From Marinibacterium profundimaris (GTDB taxonomy: Bacteria; Pseudomonadota; Alphaproteobacteria; Rhodobacterales; Rhodobacteraceae), in NCBI RefSeq assembly GCF_002210095.1, contig NZ_AQQR01000007.1:124001-188000 (forward strand): a stretch of DNA of 64,000 nucleotides, written 5' to 3'. Under the pieces are notes generated by a model. That model did not search any database, was not told where the DNA came from, and saw nothing but the letters and a program-made list of their open reading frames with translations. The number at the start of each line of letters is the position of its first letter. The stretch's first letter is position 1. Below are positions 33,295 through 40,741 of this stretch, piece after piece. The position numbers were made by a program, and so were the translations under genes.

Positions 33295-35337
33295 TCAGTT
33301 GTCCTCGGCGAGGAACCACTGCGTCGGACGGTAGGGATAGGTCCGGTAGTACTCGTAGCTCCAGGTCTGGAACTCGGGCACGTTCTTCAGCCCGTTGCGG
33401 ACATAGATCGGCGCCGGCGCGTTGACCGTACCGATGAACAGCATGTTGTCGGCGAAGTTCTTCGCGATCCGCTTGCCGATCTCGGCGGCCTCGTCCGAGC
33501 CGGGGATGGCCTGCTGGAACGCGTTGATGTCGTCGATCATGTCCTTGGCGTATTGCGGCGGTTCGATGCCCGAGGCGCCGTCGCTGTCGATCCATTCCGC
33601 CCAGCTCATGCCGACGCGGTGATCGAAATACGACCCGTAGGGCGGCACGAAACGTTCCGAGGACCCCAGCGCGATGGCGACCGGCGTGCCCTGCTGCCAG
33701 ATCTGCACGTCAAGCTCATTGGCCGATTGCGCGGCGCGGTACTCGTCGGGCGTGACCTCCTTCACGGTGGTGTTCATGCCCACGTCGGCCCAGTATTGCG
33801 AGACGAGTTCCACGACCTCGCCGCCGATGCCCTGGGTCGAGAACTGCAGGTTCAGCGTGATCTTCTCGCCATTCGGCAGATCGCGGAAGCCGTCGCCATC
33901 GGCATCGACCATGCCGATCTCGTCCAGCATCGCCTTGGCCTGCTCGGGGTCATAGCCGGTGCCCGCGTCGATAAATTCGGCCGCGAACTCGGGAACGGGC
34001 GAGAAGCCCAGGTAGGTCTGCGGGGTGCCCAGACCGAAAAAGGCGATCTCGTTCAGCTCGTCGCGGTTGATCGCCAGCGACATCGCCCTGCGGAAGTCGA
34101 TGTTGTTGAAGACCTCGCGCTTGGTCTCGTCCGTCGAGGTGACGTTGAAGGAAAACGCCGGCAGCGCGATGGTCGGCTTCAGCTGGATCGTGTAGCCGCC
34201 CTTTTCCTGGTTTTCCAGAAGGATCGGCGCCGAGGGCAATTGCAGCGATTGCGACTTGTAGTCGACCTCGCCATTGACCAGCGCCAGCACGCGGACCTCG
34301 TTGTCGTTCTTGTAGACCTCGTCCTGCCGCGAGATATACGGCAGCTGTTGGCCCGTGGTGTCCACCTGGAAGAAGTAGGGGTTGGCCACCAGCTTGCGGC
34401 CCTCGGTGGTGTCGGCGACGTAGATGTGGCTCTCCAGCGTGGGCTGGGTGGCGTAGGGCAGGGTCTCTGCCTTGGCCGGGTCGCGCAGCATCGGGCTGGG
34501 CGTGTCGGTCCAGTCGGAGGCGCCATAGTAGAAGTTGATCGCCTCGTAGCCGTTTTCGAACCCGTATTCCGCTGCCCTCGCATCGGCGTCGTCGGCGAGA
34601 TCCGGGTGGAACTGGCCCAGGAAATGCGCGGGCTGGAAGGGCTGGGCGTAGGAGGTGGCGAAATGCGCCAGCAGGCCGGGTTTCGGCGCGGCGAGGATCA
34701 GCTTGAAGGTCTGGTCGTCGATGACCTCGACCTCGATCGGCTCGCCGCCGGCCAGCACGTAATCGCGCGGCTTCTCGATGATGTTGCTGTCGAGCGCGAG
34801 GTTCTCGAAGTAGAACCGCACGTCTTCCGAGGTGAAGGGCGCGCCGTCGGACCACTTGTGGCCCTCGCGCAGGGTCATCGTCAGCTCGGTGAAGTCGTCG
34901 TTCCATTCCCAGGACTTGGCGACGTTGGGCACGATGGTCGCGAGGTCGTCGGCATAGCGCACGAGGTTGACGTGGCGCACGGACAGGAAGTCCGAGGTGC
35001 CGGCCTCGGTGGCGTTCGACAGGGCGTCGAAGGTGCCGCCATAGGTGCCGATCGCGTCATAGGGGACCACGACCAGCGGCTCCGAGGGCAGGCGCTCTGC
35101 CAGCGGCGGCAGTTCTGGGTTGCCCTGGATCGCGGCGTTCAGCTCGGCAATCTCGGGATTGGCCGAGAACTCCATCTCGCATCCGGCGGCGGATTCGAAT
35201 TCTTCCAGGTCGTATTGCTGGGGGAAGGCGCCGGGCGCGATCCCCTGGTCGTCGGCCAGTGTCATCGCCGGGCAGGCCGCATGGGCCGCACCGGCGATCA
35301 GCAATAGTGCCGTGGTGGTCAGAAAATGCCGTGTCAT
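33295..35337 (-). CDS. ABC transporter substrate-binding protein (SBP_bac_5 family, long form)
   Basis: 680 residues, longer than the usual 500-550. The signal peptide MTRHFLTTTALLLIAGAAHA leads to a processed start near ACPAMT. The family-5 core begins near YDAIGTYGGTFDAL and includes GHKWSDGAPFTSEDVRFYFE, INFYYG and FRRAMSLAINRDE. Long members of this type include rhizobial binding proteins for alpha-galactosides and other oligosaccharides (AgpA-like), so the substrate may be a sugar rather than a peptide. First gene of the operon and the likely promoter-proximal one. Confidence 0.9.
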   Translation of the reverse strand: MTRHFLTTTALLLIAGAAHAACPAMTLADDQGIAPGAFPQQYDLEEFESAAGCEMEFSANPEIAELNAAIQGNPELPPLAERLPSEPLVVVPYDAIGTYGGTFDALSNATEAGTSDFLSVRHVNLVRYADDLATIVPNVAKSWEWNDDFTELTMTLREGHKWSDGAPFTSEDVRFYFENLALDSNIIEKPRDYVLAGGEPIEVEVIDDQTFKLILAAPKPGLLAHFATSYAQPFQPAHFLGQFHPDLADDADARAAEYGFENGYEAINFYYGASDWTDTPSPMLRDPAKAETLPYATQPTLESHIYVADTTEGRKLVANPYFFQVDTTGQQLPYISRQDEVYKNDNEVRVLALVNGEVDYKSQSLQLPSAPILLENQEKGGYTIQLKPTIALPAFSFNVTSTDETKREVFNNIDFRRAMSLAINRDELNEIAFFGLGTPQTYLGFSPVPEFAAEFIDAGTGYDPEQAKAMLDEIGMVDADGDGFRDLPNGEKITLNLQFSTQGIGGEVVELVSQYWADVGMNTTVKEVTPDEYRAAQSANELDVQIWQQGTPVAIALGSSERFVPPYGSYFDHRVGMSWAEWIDSDGASGIEPPQYAKDMIDDINAFQQAIPGSDEAAEIGKRIAKNFADNMLFIGTVNAPAPIYVRNGLKNVPEFQTWSYEYYRTYPYRPTQWFLAEDN

Positions 35338-35392
35338 GGTTTCCCCCTGTGTCGATTATCTTGGGGCCTAGTGGCCCTGCACGACGTTTTTG

Positions 35393-35407
35393 TGACGCTC
35401 ACCGTCA
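35393..35407. promoter_or_regulatory. Inverted repeat in the promoter region of the ABC operon
   Basis: TGACG (35393-35397), five-base spacer, CGTCA (35403-35407), 55 bases upstream of the binding-protein start. Candidate operator on symmetry and position only. A minus-strand GATAAT (35360-35355) is a possible -10 element, without a good -35. Confidence 0.25.
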
Positions 35408-35487
35408 TATTGGAACCATGGCGAAGGCGCGAAGCCCCCGGTTTCGCGGCATTTTCCGCAATCGCCCTTTTCTTGGGCTGAACCGGC

Positions 35488-35949
35488 TCAGTTGAATTCG
35501 ATCTCGAGCAGCCGGCCGTCGGTCGCGAATTCCGCCTCGAAGCGGCGGCCGTCGCCGGAGACACCGTCGATCTCGATCTTTCCGTCGTCGAACTCGATCT
35601 CGTGGAACATCGTATCGTCATCGATAAGCCCGTGCTGCAGGATCGCCGCCGGCAGCAGCGCGGCAACGCCCGAAAGCGGGGCGCCATCGCGGGTCGTGGC
35701 CTCGATCTCTTCCAGCCGGGGCGTGTCCTCGCCCTCCAGTTCGAATTCCAGCACTTCGCCCCCGGGCAGCCGCCCGATCAGGGTCGGCCCGCCCGGGGAG
35801 GACCGCCAGGTCACATCGTTCAGCGAAAGCGCCTGGGCAATGGCGGCGACGGGCTGGGGCATCTCCGCCTGGGTGGCATGCAGCGGCAGCGCGGTGGCGC
35901 CGGACAGAAGGGCGGCAAGGCCGAGACGGACAGGGAAGTGGAACGGCAT
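35488..35949 (-). CDS. Small secreted protein of unknown function
   Basis: 153 residues from ATG 35949; the longer frame reads through non-coding DNA. A signal peptide (MPFHFPVRLGLAALLSGATALPLHA) precedes a soluble, acidic domain with two related stretches, GEVLEFELEGEDTPRLEEIE and GKIEIDGVSGDGRRFEAEF. The repeated beta-hairpin look and closing FATDGRLLEIEFN recall PepSY-like folds but I cannot assign a family. It sits about 150 bases upstream of the ABC operon on the same strand. Confidence 0.6.
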   Translation of the reverse strand: MPFHFPVRLGLAALLSGATALPLHATQAEMPQPVAAIAQALSLNDVTWRSSPGGPTLIGRLPGGEVLEFELEGEDTPRLEEIEATTRDGAPLSGVAALLPAAILQHGLIDDDTMFHEIEFDDGKIEIDGVSGDGRRFEAEFATDGRLLEIEFN

Positions 35950-36328
35950 GGGTTGACCTGTGGTTATTGGATTGCGGGCACGAGTGCGACCGACCGTGGC
36001 CTGGGCTGGGCCGGGTCGCATGGGTGAGGTAATCCTTTCGCGCCCCCGACCAACCGATGCGGACGCGCGGGACGGACAAGGAGATTGAAAAATTCGTGAT
36101 GGGCAGAGGTCGTGCCGGATCATCGACCCCGTTGCACGCCGCGACGACGGCTAGGACGGGCAGTACGATTCGCCCTGTCGGTTCGCGCGGTGGGCGGCGG
36201 ACCCGCCTCAAGACCAGCCAGGTCAAGAGTTTGGCCGGCGGCGGCGGGCAGGTGTCAGCCCGGTCATCGGCGCGGGCTGGAACGCGACCTGCCTCCCGAC
36301 ATGTCCACGGATGTCTGGGGGCAAGTAT

Positions 36329-36344
36329 ATGAAATTACTTTCAT
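36329..36344. promoter_or_regulatory. AT-rich inverted repeat ATGAAA-N4-TTTCAT
   Basis: Perfect 6-bp arms around TTAC in an AT-rich island of otherwise GC-rich DNA, about 200 bases upstream of the PAS receptor. Possible operator; no known regulator motif assigned. Confidence 0.3.
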
Positions 36345-36448
36345 TTTAATGGATGATGGAAATTTCGGGCTGATCTGAACCCGCCCGCGACCTGCTGGTG
36401 TCCCGGCGCTTCGGGCGGGGTCGCGTGGTCTGCGGCGTAGGGTGCAGG

Positions 36449-36461
36449 TGCATTTTATGCA
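36449..36461. promoter_or_regulatory. Inverted repeat TGCAT-TTT-ATGCA
   Basis: Perfect 5-bp arms, 80 bases before the PAS receptor start, within the region expected to hold its promoter. Candidate binding site. Confidence 0.25.
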
Positions 36462-36540
36462 TCGTGCGGGGAAAATTAGGTTTTCGAAAAGGAGACTTGC
36501 CTAACGTCATGCGGGACTATGGCGAACGAGGGATATGTAA

Positions 36541-37722
36541 ATGCGTTTTTCCAAACGAACGGCAAGGAAGGACACGCTGCCGGGATCGATGGCCTTGTCG
36601 ACGCTGGAAAACGCGATCGACGCGGTGGTGGTGATCGACACGGCAAACTGCGTCATCTTCTTCAATGCCGCGGCCGAAGAGCTTTGGGGCTATCGCCGCG
36701 AGGAGGTGCTTGGCCATAACGTCAAGATGCTGGTGCCGAGAGAACACCAGCCTCCGCACGACAATTACGTGGAAACCAACCGCCGTACCGGAAACGACAA
36801 GATCGTCGGCTCCAGCCGCGACCTGCAGCTGGTGCGCAAGGACGGCACCGAGGTGTCGGTTTCCCTGGCCCTGTCGAAGATGCGTGTCGGCAATTCCTTT
36901 GCCTATGCCGCCTTCGTCCGCAACATCAGCGAGGAATACGCCGCGCTGGAAAGCCTTCTGGGCCAGGTCAGTTTCAGCGCCGACAACGTGCTGAGCGGGT
37001 GTACCGACCTCTCGGGTGCGGTGTCGAAGGTCAGCGAAGGCGCCACCGAGCAGGCTTCGGCCGCACAGGAGGCCAGCTCTTCGATGGAGGAGATGACAGC
37101 CAATATCCGCCAGAACGCCGAAAACGCGGCCCAGACCGAGAAGATCGCCAACCGCTCGCTGGAGCAGGCGCGCGCCTCGGCCCGGATCGTGCAGGAGGCG
37201 GTGGAGGCGATGAAGACCATCGCCGAAAAGATCAACATCATCCAGGAGATCGCCCGCCAGACGGACCTTCTGGCGCTGAACGCGGCGGTTGAAGCGGCGC
37301 GGGCCGGAGCCCACGGGCGCGGCTTCGCCATCGTCGCCGCCGAGGTGCGGCGCCTGGCGGAACGCAGCCAGATCGCCGCAGACGAGATCGTGTCCCTGTC
37401 GCGCTCGACCGCCGAGACATCGGGCAAGGCCGGCGACGAACTGACGTCGCTTGTGCCGGAAATCCAGCGCACCGCCGACCTGGTGCAGGAGATTTCGGCC
37501 GCGACGCAGGAACAGCGGATCGGGTCTGAACAGATCAACTCGGCCATCAGCGAGCTGGACCGCGTGATCCAGGCCAATGCGGGGGCAGCTCAGAAGGCGG
37601 CGGGGACGACCTCGATGCTGACCGAAAGCGCGGAGACCCTGCGTGACCTGATCGACGGGTTCCGCGACGAGGATGGCAACCTCGTGCGCACCCAGGATGC
37701 CGCAGAGGCCCGGGCCGCCTGA
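36541..37722 (+). CDS. Soluble PAS-domain chemoreceptor (methyl-accepting chemotaxis protein)
   Basis: 393 residues with no membrane helix. A PAS domain (about residues 20-130: [37 protein letters not shown]) is followed by a cytoplasmic MCP signalling hairpin. The tip is [19 protein letters not shown] and [21 protein letters not shown], the canonical CheA/CheW-binding sequence. It should sense an intracellular signal such as redox or a small molecule and feed the che operon at 39925-47837. A GAGGG element lies before the ATG; M17 is an alternative start. Confidence 0.92.
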   Translation: MRFSKRTARKDTLPGSMALSTLENAIDAVVVIDTANCVIFFNAAAEELWGYRREEVLGHNVKMLVPREHQPPHDNYVETNRRTGNDKIVGSSRDLQLVRKDGTEVSVSLALSKMRVGNSFAYAAFVRNISEEYAALESLLGQVSFSADNVLSGCTDLSGAVSKVSEGATEQASAAQEASSSMEEMTANIRQNAENAAQTEKIANRSLEQARASARIVQEAVEAMKTIAEKINIIQEIARQTDLLALNAAVEAARAGAHGRGFAIVAAEVRRLAERSQIAADEIVSLSRSTAETSGKAGDELTSLVPEIQRTADLVQEISAATQEQRIGSEQINSAISELDRVIQANAGAAQKAAGTTSMLTESAETLRDLIDGFRDEDGNLVRTQDAAEARAA

Positions 37723-37750
37723 CCCGGCAGGGCCACCGTGGACAGTGCAG

Positions 37751-37781
37751 CGGCGCGTCCCTTCGGGGCGCGCCGTCTGTC
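37751..37781 (+). terminator. Terminator after the PAS receptor gene
   Basis: CGGCGCGTCCC (37751-37761) pairs with GGGGCGCGCCG (37765-37775) around TTC (one G-T pair), then TCTGTCGTTT gives a modest T-rich tail. It is 28 bases after the stop. Confidence 0.55.
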
Positions 37782-37841
37782 GTTTGGCCCCTGTGGCGTT
37801 GTGGCCCTTGCGGGCCGGTCCTGCGCGCGCTGCGCCTGCTT

Positions 37842-37880
37842 GCCGGGGCGCGCCGTCGCTTCGCTCCGGCGCGCCCCGGC
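37842..37880. repeat. Perfect 14-bp GC hairpin (REP-like)
   Basis: GCCGGGGCGCGCCG (37842-37855) and CGGCGCGCCCCGGC (37867-37880) pair exactly around TCGCTTCGCTC. It sits in the 294-base gap between the converging PAS receptor and degenerate receptor genes, in addition to the terminator. Resembles repetitive extragenic palindromes, but only one copy was found in the window. Confidence 0.4.
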
Positions 37881-38016
37881 CCGATGGTCCCTTGAGGCGC
37901 CTTGGCGCTTGGGCGCGTCTGTTGTTAGGCAGGTCTGTTGCGTGTGGAAGGCGGTGGGGGCAGCAGGGCTGCGGCCCCAAGGTGGCGCCGAGACAGGTCC
38001 GGCGGTGCCGCCACGC

Positions 38017-39741
38017 TCAGAAGAGCATGTCGTCGATGTCGTCGTCACCGCCGGTTGCGGCCGGCGCGGCCTGCGGGGCCACGCGGGTTTCGATACCAGG
38101 GACACCGGCGAAGACAGCGGCATGGACCTCGCGCTCCTCCTCCATCGTATAGGTGTCCCAGATCGCGTCGATCCGCCGGGGATCCGGCGCGCCGCTGACC
38201 GGAAAGCTGTCTTCGAGCAGTTGCGCGAATTCCGACAGGCGCGCGCCCACCTGTTCGACGCGGCCCATGCTGGCCGAGACGGCCTCGACCATCTGAAGCA
38301 GCGAATCCGCGCAGGCGCTCGATGTCTCGCGCATCTCGTTCATCGCGTCCAATCGGCGCTCGCCGGCGGCGATCTGACCCTGGGCCTCGGCGACCCGGTC
38401 CTGCAACGCCTCGGTCGTGCCGATCAGGTCGCCCTGCGCGGTCTCGCTGACAGAGGTGATCCGGGCGATCGTGTCGCGTGCCTGGTCCACGGATGTGAGG
38501 CAATCCGAGGCGATCTGGCGGACCTCCTTGGACAGGACCTTCATCGGCCCGCTGGCGTGACTGTAGCGGTTCGACACCAGCATCGAGTTGAACGAGGCCA
38601 GCGCCAGGTTCTTCGACGCGATCTTCAGCCCGTCGAAACTGCCTGCCGTGGCCACTGCCATTTCGGCGGCATTGGCGGCCTCGGATCGCGCGGACTCGAC
38701 AACCGCCTGCACGGCGGTCAGCTCCGCGGTGACCATCTGCGCCAGCTCGGCCCGGGCCGACAGCGCCTGACGAATGGTGGCGGCCAGCTGGCCCTCGGAA
38801 AAGACGCGGGCCCCGGCGTGGCCGAGGTCGGCCAGCAGCCGGATCGTTGCGCGCACCTCGCGCGAGACGCCGTCGATATCCTGCGCACAGCGGCGGGCCT
38901 GGGCCGCGGCAAGCCGCGCCACGTGGGCATCCGGCGCGACGACCATCGGCGCCAGGTGGTCGAGCCGCTGCGCCAGCCGGTCCGAGAATTGCAGCGCGGT
39001 CACGAATGAATTCAGATGCGTGCGCCCGTCGCGGGTCAGCCCTCGGGCGCGATCCGACAATTCGGCCGCGGCGCGGCTCTCCTCTGCCGTGAGCTGGCTC
39101 AGGGCCTCACGCGAGGGGGCGATGCGGCTGGGCATTTCGCCCAGAGCCGAGGTGGCGCGGCTGGTGGTCGTCAGGAGCTGGCCACCGCGGTCGTCGAGAT
39201 GGCCCAGGTGGCCGGTCACGGTCTCGGCCGAGTCCTGAATGCTCGACGCGGTCTGGCGCAGCTCGTCGATAAAGGTTTCAAGGTTGTCGAGCCCAAGCGA
39301 GGCGATCGTCGTGCCCATCAGCGAGGCGATCGCGGTCAGCACGTGGCCACATTTGTCGATCGAGGCAAGATCGGCCCGGGCGGAGCGAAGCCGGCCACGC
39401 GCCTCGGCGCTGACAGCCAGCTCCGAAAACCGGCACAACGCCGCGCCCAGCTGCCGCACGTCCTCTTCCAGCGTGCCGATCAGCGCATCGCTGCCGTCGG
39501 CCTCCCCGACGAGGTCGGCGAACCGGTCGAGGTTCCCGCAGATCTCGGTATGCAGCTCGCGGATGCGGCCCATCTCCTCGACCACGGCGCCGAAGGCCGA
39601 CACCGCTTCAGAGGTCAGCTGGCGCGACAGGTCACCGTGATCGGTCACCGTGTCGTGTCCCGCCCGAGCCTGGCCCGGGTCCCGGTCCTGTTCCTGAATC
39701 ATGGCTGCGCCGGCGCTTTGGCCGAGGTCAAATGCCTGCAT
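38017..39741 (-). CDS. Degenerate chemoreceptor-like coiled-coil protein with an acidic C-terminal peptide
   Basis: 574 residues, no membrane helix, almost entirely alpha-helical with Ala/Leu/Glu heptads. Residues about 375-415 align without gaps to the MCP hairpin tip: LASFNSML, VSNR and SKEVRQIASD replace LLALNAAI, EAAR and ADEVRKLAE. The conserved Glu of the IEAAR tip motif and the glycines are lost, so CheA activation is unlikely. The C-terminus GGDDDIDDMLF resembles the CheY-P-binding tails of CheZ (DDLL...F) and FliM. The gene faces the che operon divergently, suggesting a CheY-related role such as a phosphate sink, dephosphorylation or localisation factor. Function is inferred only. 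Confidence 0.7.
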   Translation of the reverse strand: MQAFDLGQSAGAAMIQEQDRDPGQARAGHDTVTDHGDLSRQLTSEAVSAFGAVVEEMGRIRELHTEICGNLDRFADLVGEADGSDALIGTLEEDVRQLGAALCRFSELAVSAEARGRLRSARADLASIDKCGHVLTAIASLMGTTIASLGLDNLETFIDELRQTASSIQDSAETVTGHLGHLDDRGGQLLTTTSRATSALGEMPSRIAPSREALSQLTAEESRAAAELSDRARGLTRDGRTHLNSFVTALQFSDRLAQRLDHLAPMVVAPDAHVARLAAAQARRCAQDIDGVSREVRATIRLLADLGHAGARVFSEGQLAATIRQALSARAELAQMVTAELTAVQAVVESARSEAANAAEMAVATAGSFDGLKIASKNLALASFNSMLVSNRYSHASGPMKVLSKEVRQIASDCLTSVDQARDTIARITSVSETAQGDLIGTTEALQDRVAEAQGQIAAGERRLDAMNEMRETSSACADSLLQMVEAVSASMGRVEQVGARLSEFAQLLEDSFPVSGAPDPRRIDAIWDTYTMEEEREVHAAVFAGVPGIETRVAPQAAPAATGGDDDIDDMLF

Positions 39742-39924
39742 GTGTCATCTTCCCGCTCCTTGAACTGCAGTCTTGGCGGGCAGGCGTGAACAAGCGGTAA
39801 AGTCGGATCGCGGGAATAGGCCAAATTCTAATTTCAGGAGAACCATGCCTTAAGGTTTTTCACGGAGAACTACCCTGAACGTCCGATCCGCGGCGTGCCT
39901 CCACGGTCCAGCAGGGGAGCCGAC

Positions 39925-40329
39925 ATGAAACCCGACATGAAAGCCGACAAGAGCGCCGACAGCAAAGCCGAAACGACAGCCCGGGCGCGGCGCGCACCTG
40001 CGGCGTCCGCGAAGGCCGATGCCGTGCAAGAGGGTGACAAAACGCCCGCGGCCGCGCAGCAGCCGGCAAACATGTCCCTGCCCGGAGACCTGGAGGTCGC
40101 CGGCGCAGCGGAGGCCGCGGCGGGGCTGGCGGAGTGGCTTGGCCAGATCTCCCCGGACACCTGCGGGCAGGGTGACGGGGCCGACCCTCCGACCCTCGAC
40201 ATCACCGAATCGGCGCCTACGCAGGTCGCGCTGCAATTGCTTCTTCTGGCGGCCCGGTCGCTCGAACAGGCCGGCACGCCGGTCCGCTTCGGCCCGAACG
40301 CGGCCGTCCTTCTTGACCGGGCCTGTTGA
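39925..40329 (+). CDS. STAS-domain protein of the chemotaxis operon
   Basis: 134 residues from ATG 39925, preceded by AGGGGAG at ideal distance (39913-39919); a start at 39895 is weaker. About 50 N-terminal residues are low-complexity, charged, with Lys/Ala/Asp (MKPDMKADKSADSKAE). The rest fits a small STAS fold: ITESAPTQVALQLLLLAARS is the conserved helix after the phosphorylatable Ser position. Such anti-anti-sigma-like proteins occur at the head of some alphaproteobacterial chemotaxis operons, role unclear. It is 43 bases before cheY. Confidence 0.7.
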   Translation: MKPDMKADKSADSKAETTARARRAPAASAKADAVQEGDKTPAAAQQPANMSLPGDLEVAGAAEAAAGLAEWLGQISPDTCGQGDGADPPTLDITESAPTQVALQLLLLAARSLEQAGTPVRFGPNAAVLLDRAC

Positions 40330-40372
40330 TCGCACCCGGCCCTGACACGCCATTTCCCGAGACGGAGTCCCC

Positions 40373-40738
40373 ATGAGCAAGACCATTCTGACCATCGACG
40401 ACAGCAAGGCGGTACGCGATATGGTGAGTTTCACGCTCGAGCCCGAAGGGTATCGCGTCGTGGGCGCCGAGAACGGGGCCGACGGGCTGGAAAAGCTGCG
40501 TGCCAACCGGCCGCACCTGGTGATCACCGACCTCAACATGCCCGTGATGAACGGGCTGGATTTCATCGAACGGGCGCGCAGTGACGCGGCCGGCAGCGGC
40601 ATCCCGATCGTGATGCTGACCACCGAAACCGCGCCCGACATGAAGGCGAAGGGCAAGGCCGCCGGCGCCACCGGCTGGATCAACAAGCCCTTCGACGCCG
40701 ACAAGCTGATCGCGGTCACCCGAAAGCTGCTGGGGTAG
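40373..40738 (+). CDS. cheY: Chemotaxis response regulator CheY
   Basis: 121 residues, single receiver domain. Acidic pair TIDDS (Asp9/Asp10), phosphoacceptor Asp53 in VITDLNMPVMNG, Thr83 in MLTTE and Lys105 in INKPFDAD. No output domain, so it acts by protein contact with the flagellar motor or with other partners. Three bases before cheA. Confidence 0.93.
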   Translation: MSKTILTIDDSKAVRDMVSFTLEPEGYRVVGAENGADGLEKLRANRPHLVITDLNMPVMNGLDFIERARSDAAGSGIPIVMLTTETAPDMKAKGKAAGATGWINKPFDADKLIAVTRKLLG

Positions 40739-40741
40739 GAC

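Larger units (their letters stand above)
35950..36540. other. Gene-free spacer upstream of the PAS receptor gene
   Basis: About 590 bases without a convincing reading frame: frames present are short, arginine/proline-rich and lack ribosome sites. The last 220 bases are notably AT-richer and contain two inverted repeats (36329-36344, 36449-36461), so this is probably a long promoter/leader for the gene at 36541 plus the promoter of the secreted-protein gene. Confidence 0.5.

Noticed and set aside
36112-36378. Short plus-strand frames in the 35950-36540 spacer
   Set aside because: Arg/Pro/Gly-rich, no ribosome sites, no recognisable features; more likely non-coding leader or promoter DNA.
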